NCBI RefSeq assembly: GCF_008704995.1
Contig: NZ_CP023747.1
Span: 7,040,001-7,104,000, forward strand
From: Streptomyces nodosus
GTDB taxonomy: Bacteria; Actinomycetota; Actinomycetes; Streptomycetales; Streptomycetaceae
Length of the DNA stretch: 64,000 nucleotides
Direction of reading: 5' to 3'
In this document: positions 32,572-41,697 of the stretch, piece after piece
Position numbering within the stretch: position 1 is the stretch's first letter
Layout: every line of letters begins with the position of its first letter
Program-made: the position numbers and the translations under genes
The notes under the pieces: model-generated
Database searches by the model: none
The model's input: the letters and a program-made list of their open reading frames with translations, nothing else
Told to the model about the DNA's origin: nothing

Positions 32572-33828
32572 ATGGAGGAGCAGAGCACAGAGGACCGGCG
32601 GCCATGGCACGGCCCGCCGTGGTGGCGCCGCTGGGGCGAGGAGCCCCGCGGATTCCGCCTGCCCTGGCGCAGCACCGTGCTGCTCACCGCCTTCGTGGTC
32701 GTCGGCACCCACTTCTCCGCCCACCACCAGCGCGGGGGCCGCGCACCCCTCGATGCCCTCGCCTTCGTACTGGTGCTCGTCGCCTCGGGGGCGCTGCTGT
32801 GGCGGCAGCGGCATCCCGTCCTGGTGGTGTTCGTGACGGCGGCGGCAGCGATGGTCTATCTGGGCGCCGGTTACCCGTTCGGACCGGTCCTGCTCACCGT
32901 CGCGGTCGGCTGTTTCAGCGCCCTGGTCGCCGGACACCGCAGGGCCGCCTGGGCGGCCGTGGGGATGTTCTGGGCCGGGCACGTCCTGGTCGCGCACTGG
33001 CTGTACCGGTGGCTGCCGCCGCCCGGCGACACGGCCGCCTCCTGGGGTCAGGAGCTGGTGGTCGCCGCCTGGGTGGCGGCGCTCGTGGCGCTGGCGGAAC
33101 TGGTGCGCGTCCGGCGTGAACAGTGGGCGCGTGAGCGGGCCGAACGCGCCCAGGCGGCGCGGCGTCGTGCGGACCAGGAGCGGCTCCGCATCGCCCGCGA
33201 ACTCCATGACATCCTCGCCCACAACATCTCCGTGATCACCGTCCAGGCGGGCGTCGGCCTGGCGCTCCTGGACTCCGACCCGGAGCAGGCGCGCACCGCG
33301 CTCATCACCATCAAGGCCGCCGGCAAGGAGGCGCTCGGGGAGGTACGCCAGGTGCTGGACACGCTGCGCACTCCCGGTGACGCGCCCCGCGCGCCCGCGC
33401 CCGGCCTGGACCGGCTGCCGGAGCTGGTCGAGCAGGCCGGGCACGCGGGTCTCACGGTCACGGTCGAGGGCGAGTCGCCGAGGCTCGCGCCGGGCACCGA
33501 CCTCGCCGCGTTCCGTATCGTCCAGGAGGCCCTCACCAATGTGGTACGGCACTCGGGATCACGGCAGGCGCGGGTGCACCTCGACGGCACGGCGGGTGTA
33601 CTGCGCCTCCGGGTCGACGACGACGGTCCCGCGAGCGGTGCCGACGCCGGGGGCAGCGGCAGCGGACTCGCCGGTATGCGGGAGCGGGCCGCCGCGCTCG
33701 GCGGGACGCTCGAGGCGGGGCCCCGCCCCGGCGGCGGTTTCCGGGTGATCGCGGTACTGCCGCTGACGGTGTCGCCCGAGGAACCCCAAAAGCGCGGGGC
33801 GACCCCCGAAGACAGGGAGGACCGTTGA
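32572..33828 (+). CDS. Sensor histidine kinase, NarL/DesK-type
   Basis: A 418-residue membrane kinase. Four to six hydrophobic helices span roughly residues 35-50, 62-78, 82-120, 125-145 and 160-180. The HisKA_3 phospho-acceptor is His212 in RIARELHDILAHNISV, and the ATP-binding domain has IVQEALTNVVRHSG and GSGSGLAGMRERAAALGG. Without a large extracellular loop, it probably senses a membrane signal. GTG 32563 is in frame but overlaps the -10 box, so ATG 32572 is chosen. The response regulator overlaps its stop. Confidence 0.92.
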   Translation: MEEQSTEDRRPWHGPPWWRRWGEEPRGFRLPWRSTVLLTAFVVVGTHFSAHHQRGGRAPLDALAFVLVLVASGALLWRQRHPVLVVFVTAAAAMVYLGAGYPFGPVLLTVAVGCFSALVAGHRRAAWAAVGMFWAGHVLVAHWLYRWLPPPGDTAASWGQELVVAAWVAALVALAELVRVRREQWARERAERAQAARRRADQERLRIARELHDILAHNISVITVQAGVGLALLDSDPEQARTALITIKAAGKEALGEVRQVLDTLRTPGDAPRAPAPGLDRLPELVEQAGHAGLTVTVEGESPRLAPGTDLAAFRIVQEALTNVVRHSGSRQARVHLDGTAGVLRLRVDDDGPASGADAGGSGSGLAGMRERAAALGGTLEAGPRPGGGFRVIAVLPLTVSPEEPQKRGATPEDREDR

Positions 33829-34490
33829 TCCGGGTACTGCTCGCCGACGACCAGCTGTTGGTCAGGGCCGGGTTCAAGGCGCTGCTCTCCGCGCAGCCCG
33901 ACATCGAGGTCGCCGGGGAGGCATCCGACGGCGAGGAGGCGCTGCGCGGGGTGCGCGAACTACGGCCCGACGTGGTGCTGATGGACATCCGTATGCCGCT
34001 GCTCGACGGGCTCGCCGCGACCCGCCGGATCACCGGGCAACCGGACCTGGAAGATGTGAAGGTGGTCATCCTCACCACCTTCGAGCTCGACGAGTACGTC
34101 TTCGAGGCGATCCGCTCCGGTGCCTCCGGCTTCCTGGTCAAGGACACCGAGCCGGACGAACTGCTGCGCGCGGTACGCGCGGTGGTCGACGGCGACGCCC
34201 TGCTCTCGCCGGGGGCGACCCGGCGGCTCATCGCCGAGTTCGCGGCCCGCTCCAAGGAGCCGGCCGGCGCCGTCCCGCTCGATGAACTCACCGAGCGGGA
34301 GAGGGAGGTGATGGCCCTGGTCGGCATCGGCCTGTCCAACGACGAGATCGCCCGCCGTCTCGTCGTCAGCCCGCTCACGGCGAAGACCCATGTCAGCCGC
34401 ACCATGGTGAAGCTGGGCGCCCGCGACCGGGCCCAACTCGTCGTGCTGGCCTATGAGTCGGGACTGGTACGACCCGGCTGGCTGGGCTGA
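33825..34490 (+). CDS. NarL/LuxR-type response regulator
   Basis: A 221-residue response regulator. The receiver has LLADDQ (acidic pocket), phospho-acceptor Asp54 in VLMDIRMP and Lys of FLVKDT. The LuxR-type helix-turn-helix is at residues 155-215 (LTEREREVMALVGIGLSNDE, then LVVSPLTAKTHVSR). The start is TTG, overlapping the kinase TGA, with GGGAGG just upstream. It is cognate to the kinase and may bind the palindrome at 32495. Confidence 0.93.
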   Translation: MIRVLLADDQLLVRAGFKALLSAQPDIEVAGEASDGEEALRGVRELRPDVVLMDIRMPLLDGLAATRRITGQPDLEDVKVVILTTFELDEYVFEAIRSGASGFLVKDTEPDELLRAVRAVVDGDALLSPGATRRLIAEFAARSKEPAGAVPLDELTEREREVMALVGIGLSNDEIARRLVVSPLTAKTHVSRTMVKLGARDRAQLVVLAYESGLVRPGWLG

Positions 34491-34510
34491 GCGGCGGCGC
34501 CGCGGCCGAA

Positions 34511-34636
34511 GCGGACCGCGGGCCCGTGGCGGACGGCGGACTCGAAGCGGACCGCGGACCTGTGACGGACCGCGGACCCATGGCAAACGGCGGAACCGTG
34601 GCGGACGACGGCCCCACGGCGGACGGCGACCCTGGA
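34511..34636. repeat. 18-bp tandem repeat, seven copies
   Basis: Seven head-to-tail units start at 34511, 34529, 34547, 34565, 34583, 34601 and 34619, each exactly 18 bp, of the form GCGGACnGCGGnCCnnTG. A partial degenerate unit may precede at 34493. Since 18 is a multiple of 3, the plus strand reads as a hexapeptide repeat (ADRGPV, ADGGLE, ADRGPV, TDRGPM, ANGGTV). It lies between the convergent response regulator and MFS genes. Confidence 0.85.
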
Positions 34637-34637
34637 C

Positions 34638-35867
34638 TCAGGGACGCACGGCGGCCGCGCGGCGCGCCCCGATCCCGATCGCGCAGCCGATCACGGAGGC
34701 CACCGCCGCCAGCACCGCCACACTGGTGAGCGCGGTGGGCAGCGAGTACCAGTCCGCCATGAACCCGATCGCGGGCGGGCCGAGGAGCATTCCGCCGTAG
34801 CCGAGCGTCGAGGCGACGGCGACCCCGCCGGCGCCCGCGAGGGCCCCGGCCCGTTCGACGGCGATCGGGAAGAGATTGGCGAGGCCGAGGCCGGTGACGG
34901 CGAAACCGGCCAGAGCCGCCCACACGGACGGGGCGAGCGAACCCAGCAGCATGCCGGCCGCGGCCGTGGCACCGCCCGCCATCACCGTACGGACCGGTCC
35001 GAGGCGTTGCAGGAGCGCCGTGCCGGTGAGCCGGCCCACGGTCATGGCGAGCGCGAAGCAGGAGTATCCGGCCGCGGCCACACCCGGGTGGGCGTCCAGG
35101 TCCTGCTCCAGGTGGAGGGCGCCCCAGTCCGCCAGTGCGCCCTCTCCGTACGCGGTGCAGAGCGCGATCAGCCCGAACACGGTCACCAGGCCCCGGCCCC
35201 GGCCCTGGCCCCGGGTCTTCGGGAGGCGGGGTGTGCGTCCCTCGGAGGGAGCGAGGTCCGCCGGTGCCGGAGGCTGATGACGCAGCAGGGTGCGTCCGGC
35301 GGCGGCGGTCACCAGCAGACCGATCACGGTGAGCCCGAGCAGATGCCGGGTGGGGGACAGGAACCCCGCGACCAGCCCGCCGAGTCCGGCGCCCACCATG
35401 CCGCCCAGGCTGAACGCGGCATGGAAGACCGGCATGATCGGCCGTCGGAGCGCGGCGATCAGATCGACGGCGGCGCTGTTGAACGCGACGTTCATACCGC
35501 CGTACGCGGCTCCGAAGAGCAGCAGCACCAGCGCCAGTGCGAGCACCGAGTGGGTCAGCGGGGGCAGGGCCACGCTCAGGGACAGCAGGACGGCGCAGAC
35601 CACGGTGACGGGGTGACTGCCGAAGCGGCGGCAGAGCCGTCCGGTGAGTGTCATCGTGATCACCGCTCCGGCGGAGACCCCGAGCAGCGCGAGCCCGAGG
35701 TCGCCGGCCGACGCCCCGATCTGTTCCTTGACCGCCGGGATCCGGACCACCCATCCGGCGAAGACAAAGCCGTCGAGGGCGAAGAAGGCGGTGATGGCGA
35801 TCCGGAGTCTGGTCAGGTCGTCGCCCGGCACGACACTGTGCGGGGCCAGTTTGTTTATCTGCGGCAC
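34638..35867 (-). CDS. MFS transporter
   Basis: A 409-residue protein with about 12 hydrophobic helices, including FFALDGFVFAGWVVRIPAVK at the start, GAAYGGMNVAFNSAAVDL and GGMVGAGLGGLVAGFLSP in the N-half, and GLGLANLFPIAVERAGA and LGYGGMLLGPPAIGFMADWY in the C-half. The pattern is that of the FucP/YbjJ-like major facilitator group. GTG 35867 is taken as the start since TACCCT lies 6 nt upstream. Substrate unknown. The next gene on the other strand is an HD protein. Confidence 0.87.
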   Translation of the reverse strand: MPQINKLAPHSVVPGDDLTRLRIAITAFFALDGFVFAGWVVRIPAVKEQIGASAGDLGLALLGVSAGAVITMTLTGRLCRRFGSHPVTVVCAVLLSLSVALPPLTHSVLALALVLLLFGAAYGGMNVAFNSAAVDLIAALRRPIMPVFHAAFSLGGMVGAGLGGLVAGFLSPTRHLLGLTVIGLLVTAAAGRTLLRHQPPAPADLAPSEGRTPRLPKTRGQGRGRGLVTVFGLIALCTAYGEGALADWGALHLEQDLDAHPGVAAAGYSCFALAMTVGRLTGTALLQRLGPVRTVMAGGATAAAGMLLGSLAPSVWAALAGFAVTGLGLANLFPIAVERAGALAGAGGVAVASTLGYGGMLLGPPAIGFMADWYSLPTALTSVAVLAAVASVIGCAIGIGARRAAAVRP

Positions 35868-35873
35868 AAAGTA

Positions 35874-35879
35874 AGGGTA
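35874..35879 (-). promoter_or_regulatory. -10 box of the leaderless MFS transcript
   Basis: TACCCT on the minus strand (AGGGTA on plus) ends 6 nt before the GTG at 35867. No ribosome site is visible. Confidence 0.5.
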
Positions 35880-36166
35880 GGAGGGCGCCCGGACCCCGGC
35901 AAGGGAAGCGGAGGCGACACCTGCGGAAACGGGCGGGCCCTGGTTTCGGTCCGTCGCCGGTTGCCGCCGGGACGGGAGGGTGTCCCGATCCGAGGGTCGC
36001 GTGTCCCGCGCGACCGCCGCGCCCGAGGGCGGGACGGGCGTTGACTGGGACATGTGGCCACCGGGACCGGGCCGGGACCGCCGAAGGCACGGCGGCACCG
36101 GTGACCGACCGCCCGCCCGGGCCCGGAGTCCTGCCCGCCCCGTACCGGAGTACATCGGAGGACATC

Positions 36167-36814
36167 ATGGACACCATTCCGGCCAAGATCGCCGGCATCG
36201 GCGTACCCGACAGCAAGCTCGCTCGGGAGGCGACCGAACTCGTCCGGGAGGCGGCCTCCCCCACCGTCTTCCACCACTCCCGGCGCGTCTACTTCTGGGG
36301 TGTGCTGCGCGGACTGAACCGCGGGCTGTACGCCGACCCCGAACTCCTCTACGTCGGCGCCCTCTTCCACGACCTGGGCCTGACCGAGCGCTACCGCCGT
36401 GACGACCAGCGCTTCGAGATCGACGGTGCCGACGAGGCCCGGAGTTTCCTCCGCCGGCACGGCATCGGACCCGACGACGCGCAACTGGTGTGGGAGGGGA
36501 TCGCCCTGCACACCACCCCCGAGATCCCCTGGCACATGGCGCCCGAGGTCGCCCTGGTCACCGCGGGCGTCGAGGCCGATGTGCTGGGCCTCGGCCTCGA
36601 CGAGATCGGTGACCGGGCGCTCGAGGAGGTAGTCGCCGCGCATCCGCGGCCCGACTTCAAACGGCAGATCCTGAAGGCGTTCACGGACGGCATCGCCCAC
36701 CGTCCCCGGACGACGTTCGGCAATGTCAAGGCCGATGTGCTGGAGCGCTATGTGCCCGGGTTCGAGCGGGAGAACTTCGTCGACGTCATCCTCGGATCCG
36801 ACTGGCCCGAGTGA
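36167..36814 (+). CDS. HD domain-containing protein (cyanamide hydratase-like)
   Basis: A 215-residue HD-fold protein. The metal ligands are visible as His in TVFHHSRRVYFWG, the HD pair in YVGALFHDLGLTERY, and later Asp in the region VEADVLGLGLDEI. The overall arrangement resembles the cyanamide hydratase/HD family of fungi and actinomycetes. GGAGG lies 5-6 nt upstream of the ATG. Its last 67 bp overlap the convergent GlxA-type gene. Substrate unknown. Confidence 0.83.
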   Translation: MDTIPAKIAGIGVPDSKLAREATELVREAASPTVFHHSRRVYFWGVLRGLNRGLYADPELLYVGALFHDLGLTERYRRDDQRFEIDGADEARSFLRRHGIGPDDAQLVWEGIALHTTPEIPWHMAPEVALVTAGVEADVLGLGLDEIGDRALEEVVAAHPRPDFKRQILKAFTDGIAHRPRTTFGNVKADVLERYVPGFERENFVDVILGSDWPE

Positions 36815-37854
36815 CCGGCCGGCGGCCATGGGTTTCCCGGGACCTGTGTGTCCTGCCGCCGTGTGGTGCGGAACCGGTCCCGGTACGCCCCCGGTGTCAC
36901 CCCGAGGATCCGCCGGAAGGCCCGGCGCATCGTCTCCACCGATCCGAACCCGCTCGCACGGGCCACCGAGTCGAGGGGGTCGCCGCCGCTCTCCAGGAGG
37001 GCCTGGGCGGCCTCCAGCCGGATCCGTTCGACGAACTGCGCCGCGGTCATACCGGTCTCGGTCCGGAACAGACGGGTGAGATGCCGTTCGCTGACCCCGG
37101 CGCGCCGGGCCATCGCCGTCAGGGTGTGGTCTCCGCGGGGATCGGCCGTGACCGCGTCCAGGACATGGCGCAGCACTGAGTCGGTGCCGTACCGGGCGCT
37201 CTGCCGCACCGAGAACTGGGACTGCCCGCCCGGCCGGGCCATGAACACCACGAGGTGTTTGGCGGTCGCCCGCGCCACGTCCGCGCCGAGGTCCGCCTCC
37301 ACCAGCGACAGCGCCAGGTCGATGCCCGCGGTGATGCCCGCGGAGGTGACGAAGCGTCCGTCGCGCACGAAGACGGCGTCGCTGTCCACCGTGAGGCCGG
37401 GGTAGCGCGCGGCCAGGTCGGCGGCGAGCCGCCAGTGGGTGGCGACCCGCCGTCCCTCCAGCAGTCCGGTGGCGGCCAGGGGGAACGCCCCCGCACAGAT
37501 CGACGCGACCGTCCCGGAGGCCGCCGCCAGCCGTGCGACGGCGGTCACCAGCGGGGTGTCGGAGACGGCCGCCCACCAGTCGGGACGGCCGGGCACCATG
37601 AGCGTGTCGAGCGGGAGGTCCACCTCGTCCAGCGCGAGATCGGGCATGAGCCGCACCCCGGCCGTCGCCGTCACCGGTTTGCCGTCCAGGGAGGCCGTGG
37701 TGATGCGGTAGTCGCCGCCGTACGCGTTGGCGGCGCCGTAGACCTCCAGAGGGCCGGTGGCGTCGAGGACCTGGACACCGTCGAAGAGCACCATCAGGAC
37801 CCGGTGCGGACGGTGCGGGGCGGGCGGCAGATGGGGGGACGGCACGACGGTCAT
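36748..37854 (-). CDS. GlxA family transcriptional regulator (DJ-1/PfpI plus AraC HTH)
   Basis: A 368-residue regulator. Residues 15-190 form a DJ-1/PfpI domain (VLMVLFDGVQVLDATGPLEV, then SICAGAFPLAATGLLEGR, where the nucleophile-elbow Cys sits). Residues 225-330 form an AraC DNA-binding domain (GVSERHLTRLFRTETGMTAA, then ASGFGSVETMRRAFRRILGV). The C-terminal 22 or so residues lie in the overlap with the HD gene and are probably unstructured. It may be transcribed after the GH15 gene, 62 bp upstream. Confidence 0.9.
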   Translation of the reverse strand: MTVVPSPHLPPAPHRPHRVLMVLFDGVQVLDATGPLEVYGAANAYGGDYRITTASLDGKPVTATAGVRLMPDLALDEVDLPLDTLMVPGRPDWWAAVSDTPLVTAVARLAAASGTVASICAGAFPLAATGLLEGRRVATHWRLAADLAARYPGLTVDSDAVFVRDGRFVTSAGITAGIDLALSLVEADLGADVARATAKHLVVFMARPGGQSQFSVRQSARYGTDSVLRHVLDAVTADPRGDHTLTAMARRAGVSERHLTRLFRTETGMTAAQFVERIRLEAAQALLESGGDPLDSVARASGFGSVETMRRAFRRILGVTPGAYRDRFRTTRRQDTQVPGNPWPPAGHSGQSDPRMTSTKFSRSNPGT

Positions 37855-37916
37855 AGGGGCAGCCTTGTTCCTGGAGCGAGCGCGGGGCAAACCGGGGGGC
37901 GTCGGCCGATTGCTCC

Positions 37917-39761
37917 TCAGCCCAGGGCCCGGTCGAGGTTGAAGGCGGCACTGATCAGCGCGAAGTGGGTGAACGCCTGGGGGAAGTTGCCCTGTTGCTC
38001 GCCGGTGTGGCTGATCTCCTCGGCGAACAGGCCCAGATGGTTGGCGTAGGTCAGCATCTTCTCGAAGGCCAGGCGTGCCTCGTCCAGACGGCCCGCCCGG
38101 GTCAGGGCCTCCACGTACCAGAACGAGCAGATCGAGAACGTCCCCTCCTCGCCCCGCAGGCCGTCCGGGCTCACCAGGGGGTCGTACCGGTAGACCAGCG
38201 AGTCGGAGACCAGGTCCTGGGTGAGGGCGTCCAGCGTGGACAGCCACTTGGGGTCGGTGGGCGCGATGAACTTGGCCAGCGGCATCATCAGCAGCGCCGC
38301 GTCGAGGACATCGTCGTCCTCGTTCTGGACGAAGGCCTTGCGCGTCTCGGACCAGCCCCGTTGCATGATCCGCCGGTAGATGGTGTCGCGGTTCTGCCGC
38401 CAGCGGGGCAGATCGGCGGGCAGACCACGGTGGTTGGCGACCCGGATGGCGCGCTCGATCGCCACCCAGCACATCAGCCGGGAGTAGAGGAAGTTCTTGC
38501 GGCCGGCGCGGGTCTCCCAGATGCCCTCGTCGGGCTGGTCCCAGTGCTTGCAGACCCAGTCCACCAGCTTGCAGACGTCGTCCCACTGGTCGCTGGAGAT
38601 GGGCTGCGCCCATTTGTCGTAGAGGTAGATCGAGTCGATGAGGGCGCCGTAGATGTCGAGTTGGAGCTGGTCGGCGGCGGCGTTGCCGACCCGCACCGGT
38701 GCGGAGCCCTGATAGCCCTCCAGATGGTCGAGTTCCTGCTCGGGCAGGTCGGTGCTGCCGTCGATCCGGTACATGATCTGCAGCGGTCCCGACGGTCCTC
38801 CCTCGCCGTGGATGATGTGCCGGGTCACGAAGTTCATGAACGCCTGCGCCTCGCCGGTGAAGCCGAGGCGCAGCAGGGCGTAGACGCAGAAGGCCGCGTC
38901 GCGCACCCATACATACCGGTAGTCCCAGTTGCGTTCGCCGCCGATCTGCTCGGGCAGGCTGGTGGTCGCCGCGGCCACGATCGCGCCGCTCGGCGCGTAG
39001 GTGAGCAGCTTCAGAGTGAGGGCGGAACGGTGCACCATCTCCCGCCACCGGCCGCGGTAGCGGGAGGAGGACAGCCAACGTCGCCAGTACGCCACCGTGG
39101 TGGCGAACTGGCGCTCCGCCTCGGCGCGCGCACACATCAGCGGAGGGAGATTGCTGTCGACCTGGTCCAGCGCGAACACCGCCGACTCGCCCTCGGCGAG
39201 CTTGAAGTCCGCCCATACGTCCCGGTCGTCGCCCTCCAGGGGGACGGTGGCGGTCAGGGCCAGCGACAGGCCGACGGACTCGAAGAGCGCCATATCACCG
39301 TGCAGCTGCAGGGTGTGCGGTTGCCGCCCGTAGTCGAACCGCGGGGAGACCTGCACCCGGAAGGGGAGGGAGCCGCGCACACACAGGACCCGCCGGATCA
39401 GGCGGTGGCGTTCCGTCTCGACCGCCTTCTCGCCGATGGGCATGAAATCCTGCACCTCACCGACGCCGTCCTCGGTGAAGAACCTGGTGATCAGGATGTT
39501 GGTGTCGGGGAAGTAGAACTGCTTGGTCCGGCCGGGCACGGTCGCGGTCAGCTCGAAGGAGCCGCCCCGGTCCGCGTCCAGGATCGAGGCGAAGACGCTC
39601 GGGGCGTCGAAGGCCGAGACGCAGTACCAGTCGATGGTGCCGTTCGACCCCACCAGGGCCACGCTGCGGAGGTCACCGATCAGCCCGTGCTCGGCGATCG
39701 GCAGATACCGGGTGTCCCCGGGCACGTACTGGTTGCACTGGTCGGACGACGAATCGGCCAT
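37917..39761 (-). CDS. Glycoside hydrolase family 15 protein
   Basis: A 614-residue intracellular GH15 enzyme. The N-terminal beta-domain includes YLPIAEHGLIGDLRSVALVG and GTIDWYCVSAFDAPSVFAS. The (alpha/alpha)6 barrel holds the substrate-binding WDYRYVWVRDAAF, an acidic residue in NEDDDVLDAALL, and the C-terminal EEGTFSICSFWYVEALTRAG, which carries the catalytic Glu. In actinomycetes this branch includes trehalases and glucoamylase-like enzymes; which one this is cannot be told. No signal peptide is seen. ATG 39761 has GGAGG 5 nt upstream. Confidence 0.9.
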   Translation of the reverse strand: MADSSSDQCNQYVPGDTRYLPIAEHGLIGDLRSVALVGSNGTIDWYCVSAFDAPSVFASILDADRGGSFELTATVPGRTKQFYFPDTNILITRFFTEDGVGEVQDFMPIGEKAVETERHRLIRRVLCVRGSLPFRVQVSPRFDYGRQPHTLQLHGDMALFESVGLSLALTATVPLEGDDRDVWADFKLAEGESAVFALDQVDSNLPPLMCARAEAERQFATTVAYWRRWLSSSRYRGRWREMVHRSALTLKLLTYAPSGAIVAAATTSLPEQIGGERNWDYRYVWVRDAAFCVYALLRLGFTGEAQAFMNFVTRHIIHGEGGPSGPLQIMYRIDGSTDLPEQELDHLEGYQGSAPVRVGNAAADQLQLDIYGALIDSIYLYDKWAQPISSDQWDDVCKLVDWVCKHWDQPDEGIWETRAGRKNFLYSRLMCWVAIERAIRVANHRGLPADLPRWRQNRDTIYRRIMQRGWSETRKAFVQNEDDDVLDAALLMMPLAKFIAPTDPKWLSTLDALTQDLVSDSLVYRYDPLVSPDGLRGEEGTFSICSFWYVEALTRAGRLDEARLAFEKMLTYANHLGLFAEEISHTGEQQGNFPQAFTHFALISAAFNLDRALG

Positions 39762-39857
39762 GACAGCCTCCCTGACACCCGGCGCACCCGCCGCGGCTCT
39801 CAGCTTAGGTGCAGGGGCCTCGGGCGGCACGGGGAGCGGACGGGCGTGGAACCGCGG

Positions 39858-40637
39858 TCAGACCACGATCACCCGGAGGCCCGCCTCCTCGAAGCGCCGT
39901 ACCGTGTCCGTCCCTGCCGCCGCGTCCGTGACCAGTGTGTCCACCGATTCCGTCCCGCAGATCCGGGCGAACGCGCGCTGCCCCAGCTTGCTGGAGTCCG
40001 CCGCCACCACGACCCGCTCGGCACGCTCGCACAGCAGTCGGTTCACCGCGGCCTCCGCCTCGTCGTGCGCCGCCGCACCGTGGGCCACATCGAGGGCCAC
40101 CACACCCAGTACGGCCACATCGAGGGTGATCTGGCCGAGCACACCGTCCGTGAGCGGTCCGATCAGCTCGTACGACTGCGGGCGTGCGACCCCGCCCGTC
40201 ACCACGATCTTGAACTGGGGGCGCACAGCCAGTTCATTGGCGATGTTCAGCGCATTGGTGACGACGGTCAGCGCCGGGGAGCCCGAGGTCAGGTCGTCGC
40301 GCACCGCCAGGGCGCGGGCCACCTCCGTGGTGGTGGTGCCCCCGGTCAGCCCCACCGCCTCACCGGGCGCGATCAGCCCGGCCACCGCCTCGGCGATGCG
40401 CTGCTTCTCCGAGGCGTGCCGGGCCGTCTTGTAACGCAGCGGCAGCTCGTAGGAGACGCCGTGCACCACCGCCCCGCCCCGGGTGCGCACCAGCATCTGC
40501 TGATCGGCGAGCCGGTCGAAGTCCCGGCGGATCGTCGCGGCCGACACCTCCAGCTCGGCCGCCGCCTCCTCGACGTCCAGTCGGCCCCGCTGCACGAGCA
40601 GTTCCAGCAGGGTGTTCCAGCGGGCGTCGCGCGACAT
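39858..40637 (-). CDS. DeoR family transcriptional regulator
   Basis: A 259-residue DeoR/GlpR-type repressor. The N-terminal winged helix has LVQRGRLDVEEAAAELEVSA and ATIRRDFDRLADQQML. The sugar-phosphate sensor domain shows GLTGGTTTTEVARAL, TVVTNALNIANEL, and VVVAADSSKLGQRAF. GGAGAG lies upstream of ATG 40637. It diverges from a SIS-aldolase operon and is most likely its repressor, released by a phosphorylated sugar. Confidence 0.92.
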   Translation of the reverse strand: MSRDARWNTLLELLVQRGRLDVEEAAAELEVSAATIRRDFDRLADQQMLVRTRGGAVVHGVSYELPLRYKTARHASEKQRIAEAVAGLIAPGEAVGLTGGTTTTEVARALAVRDDLTSGSPALTVVTNALNIANELAVRPQFKIVVTGGVARPQSYELIGPLTDGVLGQITLDVAVLGVVALDVAHGAAAHDEAEAAVNRLLCERAERVVVAADSSKLGQRAFARICGTESVDTLVTDAAAGTDTVRRFEEAGLRVIVV

Positions 40638-40720
40638 CCCCACTCTCCGATCCCTTCTCCCGGCCTTCTCTCCCGATCTTCGGCGCTCGACCTTAACCCA
40701 GCCGTCTTCCGTCGCGATGC

Positions 40721-40750
40721 TTGATTGTGCTCGAAAGGAGGCCCTATCTT
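40721..40750 (+). promoter_or_regulatory. Promoter of the SIS-aldolase operon
   Basis: TTGATT at 40721-40726 and TATCTT at 40745-40750 with an 18-bp spacer. The region ATTGTGC...CACGCAAT (40724-40765) is an imperfect inverted repeat spanning the promoter and could be the DeoR operator. Predicted leader about 30 nt, containing GGGAGGGG. Confidence 0.6.
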
Positions 40751-40785
40751 GCAGAAACACGCAATGCTGGCGGGAGGGGTGCGGT

Positions 40786-41685
40786 ATGACGCATGTCGAG
40801 GACGAACTGAACAGCCAGCCTGAGTGCTGGAGCCGTGCCGCCGAGCGCGCTCCCGCACACCGGGATGCGCTGCCGGCGGCGGGGGAGCGGGTCGCGATCG
40901 TGGGATGCGGGACCTCGTTCTTCATGGCGCAGTCCGCCGCCGTGCTGCGCGAGGGGGCGGGCCAGGGCGAGACGGACGCCTTCGCCGCCTCCGAGTTCCC
41001 GCGGGGGCGCCGGTACGACCGGGTCGTCGCCCTCACCCGGTCCGGCACCACCACCGAGGTGCTCGATCTCCTGGGCGACCTCCGCGGCCGCACCAGGACC
41101 ACCGCGATCACCGCCGATCCGGCCACCCCCGTCAGGGAGCGGGCCGACGAGGTGATCGCGCTGGATTTCGCGGACGAACGCTCCGTGGTGCAGACCCGGT
41201 TCGCCACCACCGCCCTCACCCTGCTGCGCGCCCACCTCGGCCGGCATACGGACACCGTGGTCGCCGACGCCCGTACCGCGCTCGGCACCCCGCTGCCCGA
41301 AGGGCTCGTCGACTGCGACCAGTTCACCTTTCTGGGCCGCGACTGGACCGTGGGGCTCGCCCACGAGGCCGGGCTGAAGATGCGCGAGGCCTCGCTGGCC
41401 TGGACCGAGTCCTATCCGGCGATGGAGTACCGGCACGGCCCCATCAGCATCACCACCCGTGGACGGGCGACCTGGATGCTCGGCGAGGCCCCCGAGGGGC
41501 TCACCCGGCAGGTCGGGGAGACCGGAGGGCTGTGGGTGTCCGGCGGGCTCGACCCGCTCGCCGAACTGGTCCGCGTCCAGCGGCTCGCCGTCGCCCTGGC
41601 CGCCGCCCGGGGCCTCGACCCCGACCGGCCGCGGCATCTGACCCGTTCGGTGGTGCTCGCCCCCGCCGACCAGAGCGCCCGCTGA
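40786..41685 (+). CDS. SIS domain sugar-phosphate isomerase/deaminase (AgaS-like)
   Basis: A 299-residue protein with two SIS modules. The first has VAIVGCGTSFFMAQSAAVL and VALTRSGTTTEVLDLLGDL; the second has FLGRDWTVGLAHEAGLKMRE and the signature YPAMEYRHGPIS. AgaS-type enzymes isomerise and deaminate amino-sugar phosphates such as galactosamine-6-phosphate. An aldolase gene follows after 12 bp, and a DeoR gene diverges, as in aga-type loci. No kinase or transporter gene is adjacent. Confidence 0.87.
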   Translation: MTHVEDELNSQPECWSRAAERAPAHRDALPAAGERVAIVGCGTSFFMAQSAAVLREGAGQGETDAFAASEFPRGRRYDRVVALTRSGTTTEVLDLLGDLRGRTRTTAITADPATPVRERADEVIALDFADERSVVQTRFATTALTLLRAHLGRHTDTVVADARTALGTPLPEGLVDCDQFTFLGRDWTVGLAHEAGLKMREASLAWTESYPAMEYRHGPISITTRGRATWMLGEAPEGLTRQVGETGGLWVSGGLDPLAELVRVQRLAVALAAARGLDPDRPRHLTRSVVLAPADQSAR

Positions 41686-41697
41686 GAGGGAGGGACC

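Noticed and set aside
34511..34636. CRISPR array or CDS extension
   Set aside because: No spacers are present. The plus-strand frame is not continuous with the response regulator, which ends with TGA at 34490.
37965..40724. A 919-residue plus-strand open frame
   Set aside because: It is antisense to the GH15 and DeoR genes, which have full family motifs. The plus-strand reading has none.
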